Source of the DNA: an uncultured Bacteroidales bacterium
GTDB taxonomy: Bacteria > Bacteroidota > Bacteroidia > Bacteroidales > Muribaculaceae
Assembly: GCA_958418815.1 (NCBI GenBank)
Contig: CATZGB010000014.1
Location: 1-64,000 of the forward strand
Reading direction: 5' to 3'
Length of the DNA stretch: 64,000 nucleotides
Numbering within the stretch: the first letter of the stretch is position 1; every line of letters begins with the position of its first letter. This document shows positions 35,405 to 45,153 of this stretch, piece by piece. The position numbers and the translations under genes are program-made. The notes below the pieces were generated by a model that was not told the DNA's origin, did no database searches, and was given only the letters and a program-made list of their open reading frames with translations.

Positions 35405-38400
35405 ATGACACGATATATAATTTCAATGTGCCTCCTCCTGACTGCATTCCTGGCCGGAGCGCAACTGAAAGTCAGCGGCACGGTATATGACCCGCAAGGG
35501 GAACCGCTGATCGGGGCGAGCGTGCTTGCCCAGGGGGCCAACGGCACCCAGACCGACATCGACGGTCGTTTCTCCATCAATGTCGACCCCAAAGGCTCGC
35601 TGACAATCTCTTATGTCGGTTATGAGACCCAGAAGGTCAGCATCGACGGACGCAAGGAAATCAATGTGACGATGAAAGAGAACACCGCCGTGCTCGACGA
35701 GGTAGTGGTGGTGGGTTACGGTGTGGTCAAGAAAAGCGACCTCACAAGCTCCATCTCGACCGTCAAGGGTGAGAAAATCACCGAAGTCACCACAGGTAAC
35801 CCGATGGACGCCCTCCAGGGAAAGGTCAACGGTGTGCAGATTTCATCCGGCGGTGGCCCCGGCACAGCTCCCAAGGTAATCATCCGCGGAGTCACTACCG
35901 TCAACGGTAGCTCTCCTCTCTATGTGGTCGACGGTATTCCCATCGGCACCGACATCAACTTCCTCAACACCGGAGACATCGAGTCGATGGAGGTGTTGAA
36001 AGACGCGTCGGCGTGTGCGATATATGGTACGCGTGGTTCAAATGGTGTGATTCTCGTGACCACAAAGAAAGGAGCCGAAGGCAAGCCACAGTTCAACTTC
36101 GCCGCTTCGGTCGGTTTCCAGACTCTCAAAAAACCTTCGATAGCCGATGCTTACGCATATGAGCAGGCTTACAAGGCCCGTTACACCAACGACGGACGTA
36201 CTCCGATCTGGAACAGCCCCAAGTCGGGTTACACCTCAGGTGAAGGCACCGACTGGTGGGACACCGTGGTCAACAAGACCGCAATGATACAAAACTACCA
36301 GTTCTCAGTATCGGGAGGTACCAAAAACTATGTCTACAACCTCAGTGTCGGGTATTTCCGCAACGACTCGCAGTTTGATTACGGCTACTGGGACAAGCTC
36401 AACATACGCCTCAACACCGAATACACATTCAATAAATATGTGAAGGCCGGTCTTGATATGGCTCCCCGTATGGAGAGCTGGGACGACACCCCCGGTGATT
36501 TCGGTTCAATCATCGCGATGGACCCCACCACCCCGGTGTTCCGCACCGACGGCGTTGTTGACCAAAATCCGCTCAACAACTACCAGCGCAGCTACAACAA
36601 CACCGTCCATAATCCCGCCGGGAGAATCGCCCGCGCCAACGCCCACTCCCGCGAGTTCGGCATGTTCCTCACCCCCTACATCCAGATTACTCCGCTTGAC
36701 GGGCTGACATTCCGCTCACAGTTCGGTTTCAACGCCCGTTTCCGCCGCAGCGACGATTTCTCCCCGAAATTCTATATCGATGCCCAGGAGCAGAATGTCA
36801 CCAACCAGGCAAGCCGCAAGATGACCCAGGCCACCGACTGGAACTGGACCAACACCCTGAACTATACCCGCAGTTTCAACCAGAAACACAACCTCACTGC
36901 CATGGTGGGCTTCACCGCAGAGAAGTTCGCCGACTACTGGGTGTTTGGCTCGCGCGAGGCAATCCCCAGCAACAACGATGCCCTCCATGAGGTGCATGCC
37001 GGCACTCTCAACCAGAACTCCGACGGCAACACCTCCTACAACACCCTGGTGTCTTACCTCGGCCGCGTTATGTACAACTTCGACGGCAGGTATTACCTGA
37101 CTGCGTCTGTGCGTGTCGACGGTTCCTCTAAGTTCGCAGAAGGCAACAAATATGCCACATTCCCCTCTGTCAGCGGAGCCTGGCGTATCAGCAACGAGCC
37201 TTTCATGCGTGACCAGACCGTGGTCGACAACCTCAAGCTCCGTCTGGGCTGGGGACGTGTGGGCAACCAGAACATCGACTCGTCGGCTTATCTGACCCTG
37301 CTTGACACCCGTGATGTGGTGATCGGTGGTGTGCGTGTCCCCGGCACCACAATCTCCTCCGTGGGCAACAACAAGCTCAAATGGGAGACTGTCGAGGATT
37401 TCGACCTCGGACTTGACATCAGTGTGCTGAACTCACGCCTCGATGTCACATTTGACCTCTACCGCAAGAAATCCCACGACATGCTTTACAAGAAGGAGAA
37501 CATCCTCGCCCTGGGGTATCCTAACTGGAACGGAGCCGTGACGATGAACATCGGCAAGATGCAGGCCACCGGATGGGAGCTTTCAGTGAACTGGAACGAC
37601 CGTGTCGGAGATTTCCGTTACTCGGCAGGGGTGAACCTCTCCGGGGTCAAGAACAAGGCCATCAAGCTCAGTGGCGACGGCCCGATTCTTTCGTCTGACT
37701 TCCGTATGGACAAGATCATCCGTAATGAGGACGGTGGTGAAATCAGCCGCTTCTACGGATTCGTCGCCGACGGCATTTTCCAGAACTGGACCGAGGTCTA
37801 TGCCCATACCGACGAACGCGGCAACCTGATTCAGCCCAACGCCCAGCCCGGCGACATCCGTTTCCTCGACCTCAACAACAATGGAGAGATAGATGACGGA
37901 GACAAGACTTACATCGGACGCGGCTATCCCAAGCTGATGATGGGTGTTAACCTATCGCTCGCTTACAAGAACTGGGATTTCTCCACAAACTTCTACGGCA
38001 CTTTCGGCAATGATGTCTTCAACACCGCCCGTACCCGTTACGCCGGGGCAAGCGGCGAGAATTTCCTGGGCGATGTGCTTGAGAAGGCCTGGCACGGCGA
38101 GGGCACATCTAACGATATTCCCCGCCTGACATCCACCGACCTCAACCAGAATTACAACCGCGTGTCGAGTTTCTATGTCGAGGATGGCTCTTACTTCCGC
38201 TGCAAGATGATGCAGATCGGCTACACACTTCCCTCAAAACTGACCCGTGGCACCTCGCTCAGGGTGTATTTCTCGACCCAGAACCTGTTTACCATCACGA
38301 AGTACTCAGGTATGGACCCCGAACGCCCCCAGAACGACGGCGACGCCATCGCCACCGGCATAGACTGGACCTCTTATCCCAATCCCCGCACATTCCTGTT

Positions 38401-38422
38401 CGGTGTGGATTTCAAATTCTAA
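35405..38422 (+). CDS. SusC/RagA family TonB-linked outer-membrane transporter
   Basis: A 1005-residue TonB-dependent transporter that imports oligosaccharides together with its SusD partner. It has a signal peptide, a carboxypeptidase-like regulatory domain (about 22-105 with GTVYDPQGEPLIGASV), the TonB-box segment DEVVVVGYG, a plug domain (SPLYVVDGIPIG, IYGTRGSNGVILVTTKKG) and a 22-strand barrel ending in LFGVDFKF. Length and motifs are normal for the family. Gaps of 15-18 bases on both sides mark one operon. Confidence 0.95.
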   Translation: MTRYIISMCLLLTAFLAGAQLKVSGTVYDPQGEPLIGASVLAQGANGTQTDIDGRFSINVDPKGSLTISYVGYETQKVSIDGRKEINVTMKENTAVLDEVVVVGYGVVKKSDLTSSISTVKGEKITEVTTGNPMDALQGKVNGVQISSGGGPGTAPKVIIRGVTTVNGSSPLYVVDGIPIGTDINFLNTGDIESMEVLKDASACAIYGTRGSNGVILVTTKKGAEGKPQFNFAASVGFQTLKKPSIADAYAYEQAYKARYTNDGRTPIWNSPKSGYTSGEGTDWWDTVVNKTAMIQNYQFSVSGGTKNYVYNLSVGYFRNDSQFDYGYWDKLNIRLNTEYTFNKYVKAGLDMAPRMESWDDTPGDFGSIIAMDPTTPVFRTDGVVDQNPLNNYQRSYNNTVHNPAGRIARANAHSREFGMFLTPYIQITPLDGLTFRSQFGFNARFRRSDDFSPKFYIDAQEQNVTNQASRKMTQATDWNWTNTLNYTRSFNQKHNLTAMVGFTAEKFADYWVFGSREAIPSNNDALHEVHAGTLNQNSDGNTSYNTLVSYLGRVMYNFDGRYYLTASVRVDGSSKFAEGNKYATFPSVSGAWRISNEPFMRDQTVVDNLKLRLGWGRVGNQNIDSSAYLTLLDTRDVVIGGVRVPGTTISSVGNNKLKWETVEDFDLGLDISVLNSRLDVTFDLYRKKSHDMLYKKENILALGYPNWNGAVTMNIGKMQATGWELSVNWNDRVGDFRYSAGVNLSGVKNKAIKLSGDGPILSSDFRMDKIIRNEDGGEISRFYGFVADGIFQNWTEVYAHTDERGNLIQPNAQPGDIRFLDLNNNGEIDDGDKTYIGRGYPKLMMGVNLSLAYKNWDFSTNFYGTFGNDVFNTARTRYAGASGENFLGDVLEKAWHGEGTSNDIPRLTSTDLNQNYNRVSSFYVEDGSYFRCKMMQIGYTLPSKLTRGTSLRVYFSTQNLFTITKYSGMDPERPQNDGDAIATGIDWTSYPNPRTFLFGVDFKF

Positions 38423-38439
38423 ACCATTGTATTTAAGAA

Positions 38440-40065
38440 ATGAAAAAGATATATGTTATCGCAATGGCGGTAATCGGGGTGATTTTCTCCTCTTGCAACG
38501 ACTTCCTTGAAGAGAATGTCAGAGGACAGGAGAACCTTGACACCTACTTCCAGGGCCCCGAGGACGCGGAGTCGTTCATCATGGGCTGCTACGGATCAAT
38601 CACCGAGTACACCTGGTGGAAAATCGAGCGCATGTGGATTCTCTCCGACATGTGTACCGATGACTACTGGATGGGCAACACCGGACAGGCCCAGGAGGAG
38701 TATATCTCCCTGGCCCATTACCAGGGTGTGGGCCAGTCAAACGGATCCATATCCGATTTCTGGCAATACCGTTACAAGGGCATTCTCAGATGCAACATCG
38801 CCCTCGACCGTCTGCCTGAAGTGGAGATGGACGAGACTTTGAAGTCTCGCCTCATAGCCGAGGCCAAATTCCTCAGGGGCTATTTCTATTTCGACCTCGT
38901 CAAGAATTTCGGCGGGGTGCCTCTGGTGACCGGCTTCCTGATGCCCCACGAGGTGGAAGGCATCACCCGTTCGAGCGTCGAGGAGTGTTACGCTTTCATA
39001 GAGAAGGATTTCAGCGAGGCCGCACCGTTCCTTCCCGACCGCGCGCGTCTCTCGGCCTCTGAGGCCGGACGAGCCACAAGCGGAGCCGCCCTTGGTTTCC
39101 TCGGCAAGGTGCAGGTCTACAACGGTGAGTTCGCGGCTGCTGCCAAGACTCTCGGCGACCTTGTGCTGACCAACCAGTATGACCTTGTCGACAATTTCGG
39201 CCAGATCTGGAATGTCGATTACAAAAACAACCGCGAGTCGCTCTTCGAGGTGCAGAACATCTATGACGAGACCTACAAGCTCGGCGGCAACATACCGATG
39301 ATCAGCGGCAACCGCAATAGCGGCGACATGGATGGCTGGGGATGGGGAACACCTACCGCCAACCTTGAAGCGGCGTTCATCGAGGCGGGTGACTTCGAGC
39401 GCCTGCGCTGGACCATTGTCAAGAACGGCGCCAACGAAATCGCCGGAGAGGACAACTTCGCCGGAATCGTCGCCAAGCAGGGCAACCGCAACGGAAACGG
39501 CACTTACTACATCAACCCTGCCGACAACAAGTCACAGCGCATCAGCCGCAAATATTACCTGCCTTTCGACAAGCGTCCGGCCAAATTCGGCCAGGAGAGC
39601 ATGTCGCCGATGAACTACATCATCCTCCGTTATGCCGACATCCTGCTCCTCTATGCCGAGGCTTGCAATGAGACCGGCCAGGACGGTCTTGCCCGCCAGG
39701 CTCTCAACAGGGTGCGCAAAAGGGTAGGGCTCTCTGACGTGACCTCGTCAGGCACCGAGCTGCGCGACGCAATCCGCCGTGAGCGCCGTCTTGAGCTGGC
39801 CACGGAGTCACAGCGTCTCTATGACATCCGCCGCTGGACCGATGACAACGGCAAGAAGATGGTCTGCAATCTGATGGGCCCCAACGGCACGTTCGTGCAG
39901 TGGAACACCGGCTCGCAGGCTGATCCCCTTGAGATGGCCAACCAGAACGAGGCTTCAGACAAGGGTATAACATTTGTCGAGGGGCGTGACCTGGTCTTCC
40001 CCATTCCTCTCTATGAAGTGACAATGTCGGAGGGCCGCATAGCCCAGAATCCCGGCTGGCAGTAA
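38440..40065 (+). CDS. SusD/RagB family nutrient-binding lipoprotein
   Basis: A 541-residue lipoprotein with lipobox FSSCN at about residue 19, followed by the typical DFLEENVRGQENLDTYFQ beginning, TPR-like helices and the C-terminal SusD signature region (ALNRVRKRVGL, AIRRERRLELATESQRLYDIRRW, FPIPLYEV). It caps the SusC barrel and captures the incoming glycan. Ligand specificity cannot be read from sequence; the adjacent GH53, GH2 and GH30 genes indicate a galactan. Confidence 0.95.
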   Translation: MKKIYVIAMAVIGVIFSSCNDFLEENVRGQENLDTYFQGPEDAESFIMGCYGSITEYTWWKIERMWILSDMCTDDYWMGNTGQAQEEYISLAHYQGVGQSNGSISDFWQYRYKGILRCNIALDRLPEVEMDETLKSRLIAEAKFLRGYFYFDLVKNFGGVPLVTGFLMPHEVEGITRSSVEECYAFIEKDFSEAAPFLPDRARLSASEAGRATSGAALGFLGKVQVYNGEFAAAAKTLGDLVLTNQYDLVDNFGQIWNVDYKNNRESLFEVQNIYDETYKLGGNIPMISGNRNSGDMDGWGWGTPTANLEAAFIEAGDFERLRWTIVKNGANEIAGEDNFAGIVAKQGNRNGNGTYYINPADNKSQRISRKYYLPFDKRPAKFGQESMSPMNYIILRYADILLLYAEACNETGQDGLARQALNRVRKRVGLSDVTSSGTELRDAIRRERRLELATESQRLYDIRRWTDDNGKKMVCNLMGPNGTFVQWNTGSQADPLEMANQNEASDKGITFVEGRDLVFPIPLYEVTMSEGRIAQNPGWQ

Positions 40066-40089
40066 CAAACCATTTTAACAGCTTTGAGA

Positions 40090-41679
40090 ATGATGAAACC
40101 TCAGATATTTCCATTTATACTGGCCGGGGTGGCGATGATGTCGTCATGCAGCGATTACGCGTATGATCCCGGCGAACCGTCGCCGGCCCGCGACCCGATG
40201 GAGTCGGCTGTCGATAAGGCGGTGACCATCAACCCCGCCATGACCTACCAGACTATTCAGGGCATAGGCGCGAGCGACTGCTGGATGGGCAACTGGGTGG
40301 GCCGCGACTGGACCGGCGCGCGTGAGGGTATTGCCCGGCTTATGTTCTCCCGTCAGATTGTCGACGGGCAGCCCCAGGGCATAGGCATGTCGATGTGGCG
40401 TGTCAATGCCGGGGCCGGATCGGCCGAGCGTGGCGACAAGTCAGGTGTGCAGACCGTCCACCGCCGTGCCGAGAGCTTCCGTGGAGCCGACGGCGGATAT
40501 GACTGGTCGAAATGCGCCGGACAGCAGTACTTCATGCGGCAGGCCCGCGAGATGGGCACCGAGAAGTTCGTGCTGTTCAGCAACAGTCCGCTGGTGGAGT
40601 ACACCTACAACGGGCAGGCCCGCAACGACCGTGGCAACAAGTCAAACCTTATGCCATCATGTTATGGCAAATATGCCGATTATCTTGCCGACGTTACCCG
40701 TCATTTCACTGACGAGGGCTACAATATCACACATATCTCCCCGATCAATGAGCCAAACGTCAGCTGGAACGGCCATGACCAGGAAGGGTCGGCCTGGACC
40801 GTCGAGGAGGCCGCCCGTCTGACCCGAGAGCTTGACCGCGCCCTGGGCGAGCGTTCACTCTCCACCGGCAACCTGCTGGGCGAGGGTGACAGCTGGGACT
40901 GCTTCATCGGCGACAAATGGACTTCCGGCGGAGCCCCGTCACATTTCTGGACCCCGGGTGATGCCGCTTACATAGGCGACCTCGAGCATGTTGCTCCGTT
41001 GTATTGCTGTCACAGCTACTGGACCGACACGGCCTGGGACACCCAGCGCAATGTGCGCGGGCAGGTGGATGACATGGCCCGGCGATATGGCCTGGAGGTA
41101 TGGCAGAGCGAATGGTGCATGCTGGGTGACGACATCCCCAAGGATGAGTTCCCCGGCCATGCGGCGGCTTCAGATATGGACCGTGCGTTACACATGACCA
41201 AGGTGATGCACAATGACTTCACTGTCGCCAATGTCAGCTCGTGGTGCTACTGGGTGGCCATGGATGCCCCTTATGAGCAGAACGGCAACCGTTGGCTGCT
41301 GATTTACCTCAACCTGGCCGGTGACAGCGTCTTTGATGGAGAGGGCACATACGCGGCCTCCTCAAATCTCTGGGCACTGGGGAATTTCAGCCTCTTTGTG
41401 CGTCCCGGATTCAAGCGCGTCGACCTCGCGACCAAGGAGAGCAAGAATTTCTTCGGCTCGGCTTACATCTCACCCGACGGACGTCGTCTGGTGGCGGTCT
41501 ACACCAATATGGGCAACAAGCCGGTGAGACTTGCCGTGTCGGCTGAGGGGTGGGCTGACGCGTCGGTGAGCATGTTCACCACTTCCGCGTCAAAGAACCT
41601 CGCCGGTGTGGCTCTGGAGAAGGGAGCGCAAGTGGTGCTTGATCCCCAGAGTGTGACAACTGTCGTGTATGATCTCTAA
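40090..41679 (+). CDS. Glycoside hydrolase family 30 lipoprotein, probable endo-beta-galactanase
   Basis: A 529-residue GH30 enzyme with signal and lipobox MMSSCS, so it is surface or periplasmic and membrane-anchored. The (beta/alpha)8 barrel begins at about residue 45 (TYQTIQGIGASDCWMGNW); the acid/base glutamate is in ISPINEPNVSW (about E221) and the nucleophile in VWQSEWCML (about E341). A beta-sandwich side domain follows. The GIGASDCWMGNWVG and NAGAGSAERGDKS segments resemble GH30 enzymes acting on beta-1,6-galactan rather than xylan or glucosylceramide, an inference. ATG at 40090 is preferred to an upstream TTG. It overlaps or nearly abuts the GH2 gene. Confidence 0.85.
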   Translation: MMKPQIFPFILAGVAMMSSCSDYAYDPGEPSPARDPMESAVDKAVTINPAMTYQTIQGIGASDCWMGNWVGRDWTGAREGIARLMFSRQIVDGQPQGIGMSMWRVNAGAGSAERGDKSGVQTVHRRAESFRGADGGYDWSKCAGQQYFMRQAREMGTEKFVLFSNSPLVEYTYNGQARNDRGNKSNLMPSCYGKYADYLADVTRHFTDEGYNITHISPINEPNVSWNGHDQEGSAWTVEEAARLTRELDRALGERSLSTGNLLGEGDSWDCFIGDKWTSGGAPSHFWTPGDAAYIGDLEHVAPLYCCHSYWTDTAWDTQRNVRGQVDDMARRYGLEVWQSEWCMLGDDIPKDEFPGHAAASDMDRALHMTKVMHNDFTVANVSSWCYWVAMDAPYEQNGNRWLLIYLNLAGDSVFDGEGTYAASSNLWALGNFSLFVRPGFKRVDLATKESKNFFGSAYISPDGRRLVAVYTNMGNKPVRLAVSAEGWADASVSMFTTSASKNLAGVALEKGAQVVLDPQSVTTVVYDL

Positions 41680-41689
41680 CATTATGTCG

Positions 41690-44134
41690 ATGATGAAACA
41701 TAATTTGAAATTAGATACCTGTCGCCTCGCAGCTGCCGTCGGCATGCTGCTGGGCCTGTCACAGGCCGGGAGCGCTCAGCTCTCGACGGGTGTGGCGGAA
41801 AACTTCAACAAGGGATGGGTCTTTTCCCTTGATTGTGACTCCGTCGCCCCGTCGGCTCCCGGCTTCGACGACTCGTCGTGGCGCAGCCTGTCTGTGCCCC
41901 ATGACTGGAGCATCGAGAAGCTTCCCTCGCCGAGCCTCAACGCCTGCACCGGATTCTTCCCCGGAGGTCTGGGCTGGTATCGCAAGCATTTCACTGTCAA
42001 CGATTCCCTGCCGGTACACTATGTCTACTTCGAGGGGGTCTACAACCGCAGCGAGGTGTATGTCAACGGCCAGTTGGTCGGGAAGCGTCCCAATGGATAC
42101 ATCTCATTCTATTATGACATTTCCCCTTATCTCAAGGAAGGGGAGAATCTGATTGCCGTCAAGGTCGACCACACCAGGGAGGCTGATTCCCGCTGGTATA
42201 CGGGCTCGGGCATCTACCGTGATGTCTATCTCGTCCATTCGGCCGCCACCCATCTCGCCCCATGGGGGGTAGGGTGGACCGCTTCCACCATCACACCTAA
42301 GGCTGCCACAGTGGATGTCACATTCGAGACCCTCTCGCCCGACAGCAAGCCGGTCAAGGTGAAAGCCACTCTGACCGACTCCGAGGGACGAGTCGTGGCC
42401 CGTGGAAACGCCTCTTCAAAAGGTGGCGAGAAAGGAAGCCTGAAACTCAAGCTCGCGAATCCCCGTCTTTGGGACATTGATTCTCCGGAGCTGTACAAGC
42501 TTGATGTGGAGCTGCTGGCCGATGGAAAGAAAATCGACGCGACATCATGCAATGTGGGGCTGCGCACATTGAAGTTCGACCCCGACAAGGGTTTCTTCCT
42601 CAACGGGCGCAACACCAAGGTGAAAGGTGTCTGTCTCCACCATGACGCCGGTGTCCTTGGCTCGGTGGTACCCCGGGAGGTGTGGAAGCGCAAGCTGAAG
42701 AACCTCAAGGAAATCGGTGTCAACGCCATCCGTATGAGCCACAATCCCCAGGCTCCGGTGGTCTACGACCTTTGCGATGAGCTGGGCCTGTTGGTTATGG
42801 ATGAGGCGAGCGACGAATGGGAATTTCCCAAACGCAAATGGGTGACCGGATGGAATGTCGGCACTCCGAAGTTCGAGGGAAGCTATGACTTCTTCAACGA
42901 ATGGATAGAGCGGGATGTCGCCGACATGGTCAGACGCGACCGCAACCATCCAAGTGTGGCGTTCTGGAGCATCGGGAATGAGGTCGATTACCCCAATGAT
43001 CCCTATTCCCACCCGATTCTCGACCACGCGGGAGGCATCAACCAGCCCAATTTCGGCGGTTACGACCCGACGGCTCCGTCGGCGATGCGTATCGGAGAGA
43101 TTGCCGAGCGTCTTGCTCCGATAGTGCGGGCCATCGATTCAAGCCGTCCGGTGACAGGCGCGTTGGCCGGTGTGGTGATGTCAAACCAGACAGCCTATCC
43201 CGGCGCGGTGGACATCGTCGGCTATAACTACACCGAGGACCGTTATGACATTGACCATAAGACATATCCCGACCGTGTGATTTACGGCAGCGAGAACATC
43301 CACAGTTATTGGGCCTGGGAGGCTGTCAAGGACAATGACCATATTTTCGGACAGTTTCTGTGGACCGGCACCGATTATCTCGGTGAGTCAAACCCGTGGC
43401 CTTCACGAGGCCTTGGCACAGGTCTGCTTGATTTCGGAAGTTTCCTCAAGCCGCGTGGCAAATTCCGCGCGTCGCTCTGGAGCGACACTCCTGTGGCATA
43501 TCTCGGCGCATATCCCATATCAGAGGGGAAAGATGCCGGATATTCGATAGACGCACCTGAAATCTGGGATTTCGAGGATGGCCGCCCTGTAAGGGTTGTG
43601 TGCTACACCAATTGCCCGTCGGCCCGGCTGCTGCTCAACGGTAAGCCCCTCGCGACAGCGACAGCCGCTGACATGAAAGAGGGAATGATGGCGTGGGATA
43701 TCCCATTCTCGGCAGGCGAGCTAAAGGTGGAGGCCCTTGACGGCAATGGAGATGTCGCCGCCACAGATCGCCTGCTGACAACAGGCCGCCCCTACGCGTT
43801 GCGGGTGAGCGCCGACACAGACCGCCTTGATGAAAGCTGCCCCCTGGCCCATGTGACCGTGGAGGTGGTCGATGAGAATGGTGTGAGGATTCCGCTGGCC
43901 GACAACATGGTCAAGTGTGAGGTGGAGTCGGGTGTGCTGCTCGGACTCGAAGGAACCGGCAACACAGACATGAGCCATCCGCGAGCCACCGAGCGCCGGG
44001 CCGACAATGGCCGCGTGCTTGCTTATGTCGGCCGTGGCGAGTCTGACGCGCCGGTCAAAGTGAAATTCACCTCCCCTCTGCTCAAACCGGCCGTGATTGA
44101 GTTTGTCCCCGGTATGAGCGCGCAAGCCAAATGA
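41690..44134 (+). CDS. Glycoside hydrolase family 2 beta-galactosidase
   Basis: An 814-residue GH2 enzyme with a signal peptide (cleavage near SAQ). It has the N-terminal sugar-binding and sandwich domains (NKGWVF, DWSIEKLPSPS, LGWYRKHF), the TIM barrel with acid/base glutamate in FWSIGNEVDYPN and nucleophile in IYGSENIHSYWAWE, and C-terminal DUF4982-like and sandwich domains. Such enzymes remove terminal beta-galactose from oligosaccharides, probably in the periplasm. The start at 41690 gives MMKHNLKLD; an ATG at 41669 overlapping the GH30 stop by 11 bases is also possible. Confidence 0.92.
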   Translation: MMKHNLKLDTCRLAAAVGMLLGLSQAGSAQLSTGVAENFNKGWVFSLDCDSVAPSAPGFDDSSWRSLSVPHDWSIEKLPSPSLNACTGFFPGGLGWYRKHFTVNDSLPVHYVYFEGVYNRSEVYVNGQLVGKRPNGYISFYYDISPYLKEGENLIAVKVDHTREADSRWYTGSGIYRDVYLVHSAATHLAPWGVGWTASTITPKAATVDVTFETLSPDSKPVKVKATLTDSEGRVVARGNASSKGGEKGSLKLKLANPRLWDIDSPELYKLDVELLADGKKIDATSCNVGLRTLKFDPDKGFFLNGRNTKVKGVCLHHDAGVLGSVVPREVWKRKLKNLKEIGVNAIRMSHNPQAPVVYDLCDELGLLVMDEASDEWEFPKRKWVTGWNVGTPKFEGSYDFFNEWIERDVADMVRRDRNHPSVAFWSIGNEVDYPNDPYSHPILDHAGGINQPNFGGYDPTAPSAMRIGEIAERLAPIVRAIDSSRPVTGALAGVVMSNQTAYPGAVDIVGYNYTEDRYDIDHKTYPDRVIYGSENIHSYWAWEAVKDNDHIFGQFLWTGTDYLGESNPWPSRGLGTGLLDFGSFLKPRGKFRASLWSDTPVAYLGAYPISEGKDAGYSIDAPEIWDFEDGRPVRVVCYTNCPSARLLLNGKPLATATAADMKEGMMAWDIPFSAGELKVEALDGNGDVAATDRLLTTGRPYALRVSADTDRLDESCPLAHVTVEVVDENGVRIPLADNMVKCEVESGVLLGLEGTGNTDMSHPRATERRADNGRVLAYVGRGESDAPVKVKFTSPLLKPAVIEFVPGMSAQAK

Positions 44135-44178
44135 CAAGTCATATATTAATAACCAATCAATAGACATACCATATCGCG

Positions 44179-45057
44179 ATGAAAAAAATACTGTTATTCA
44201 CGGCTGGGGTGTTCGCGGCGCTTGTGATGCGTGCCGAAGTTGCCCAGACGTTATATCTGATCGGAGAACCCGCTGGGGGATGGGACACATCCAAGGGACT
44301 TGAAATGACCAAGACCGCCGACGGTGTCTTTGAAATCAACGTTGACCTCGGAGGAAAGAACAGTTTCGGCTTCGTCAAGAACATCGGCGGTGACTGGGAC
44401 GCTTTCAACTCATGCCGTTACACTCCGGCGGCGGCCAGCACTGTGCCGCAGATGGGGGAGAACGAGATGTTCTACACCGGCGACACCACAGACTATTCCT
44501 GGGACCTCGATGCCGGAAAATATCATTTCAAGGTCGACACCAACACCATGAAATTCATCCTGAGCGAGTCAACAGGTGGCGGAGGCGACGACCCCACTCC
44601 TCCCGTGGTCAAGGATGACCTCTTCTTTGTCGGCGAGGTGAACGACTGGCAGTTCCTTGACGAGTACAAGATGAGCGTTGAGGGTGATATCTACACCTAC
44701 ACCACTGGTGTGATACGTGGCGGCATATCCTTCAAGCTCTCTGACAGGAACTGGAAGAACGCCTACACCACCCGCGACTACAACATGACCACCGGCAAGA
44801 CCTATGATGTGGTCACCGGCGACGGACTTGACAATATGGCTTTCGCCTGTGACATCGAAGATGCCGAACTGGTCCTCGATGTCGAGAACAGGAAACTTTC
44901 AGTCCGTGGCACTGCCGGGGTCGACAATGTGTCGGCCGACTTCGATGATGCCCCGGCTGAGTACTTCTCCCTCTCCGGAGTGAAGACCGCCAATCCTGGC
45001 CCCGGCCTCTACATAGTCCGCCGTGGCGCGAATGTGACCAAGGAGTATATTCGCTGA
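44179..45057 (+). CDS. SusE/SusF-like binding protein with C-terminal surface-type tail
   Basis: A 292-residue exported protein: signal peptide (cleavage near residue 20), then two SusE/F-like beta-sandwich domains (about 24-130, TLYLIGEPAGGWDTSKGLEM; about 148-240, DLFFVGEVNDWQFLDEYKM), separated by a Gly/Asp/Pro linker. It ends with a tail of about 45 residues (PAEYFSLSGVK, GLYIVRRG, VTKEYIR) also found on the next protein. There is no lipobox, so attachment may depend on the tail. It is the last gene before a strong terminator. Confidence 0.75.
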   Translation: MKKILLFTAGVFAALVMRAEVAQTLYLIGEPAGGWDTSKGLEMTKTADGVFEINVDLGGKNSFGFVKNIGGDWDAFNSCRYTPAAASTVPQMGENEMFYTGDTTDYSWDLDAGKYHFKVDTNTMKFILSESTGGGGDDPTPPVVKDDLFFVGEVNDWQFLDEYKMSVEGDIYTYTTGVIRGGISFKLSDRNWKNAYTTRDYNMTTGKTYDVVTGDGLDNMAFACDIEDAELVLDVENRKLSVRGTAGVDNVSADFDDAPAEYFSLSGVKTANPGPGLYIVRRGANVTKEYIR

Positions 45058-45067
45058 ACCTGCTTCG

Positions 45068-45109
45068 CCGGCCTGCGGACAGCATTCCCGCAGGCCGGTT
45101 TTATTTTGC
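45068..45109 (+). terminator. Intrinsic terminator inside the PUL
   Basis: CCGGCCTGCGG (45068-45078) pairs perfectly with 45088-45098, followed by a T-rich run (GGTTTTATTTTG). It lies between the SusE/F-like gene and the giant GH53 gene, so it should lower or separate expression of the latter. Confidence 0.85.
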
Positions 45110-45153
45110 CATACTAACCACACTAATCACACTATAATCAAACTTAACCTTAC

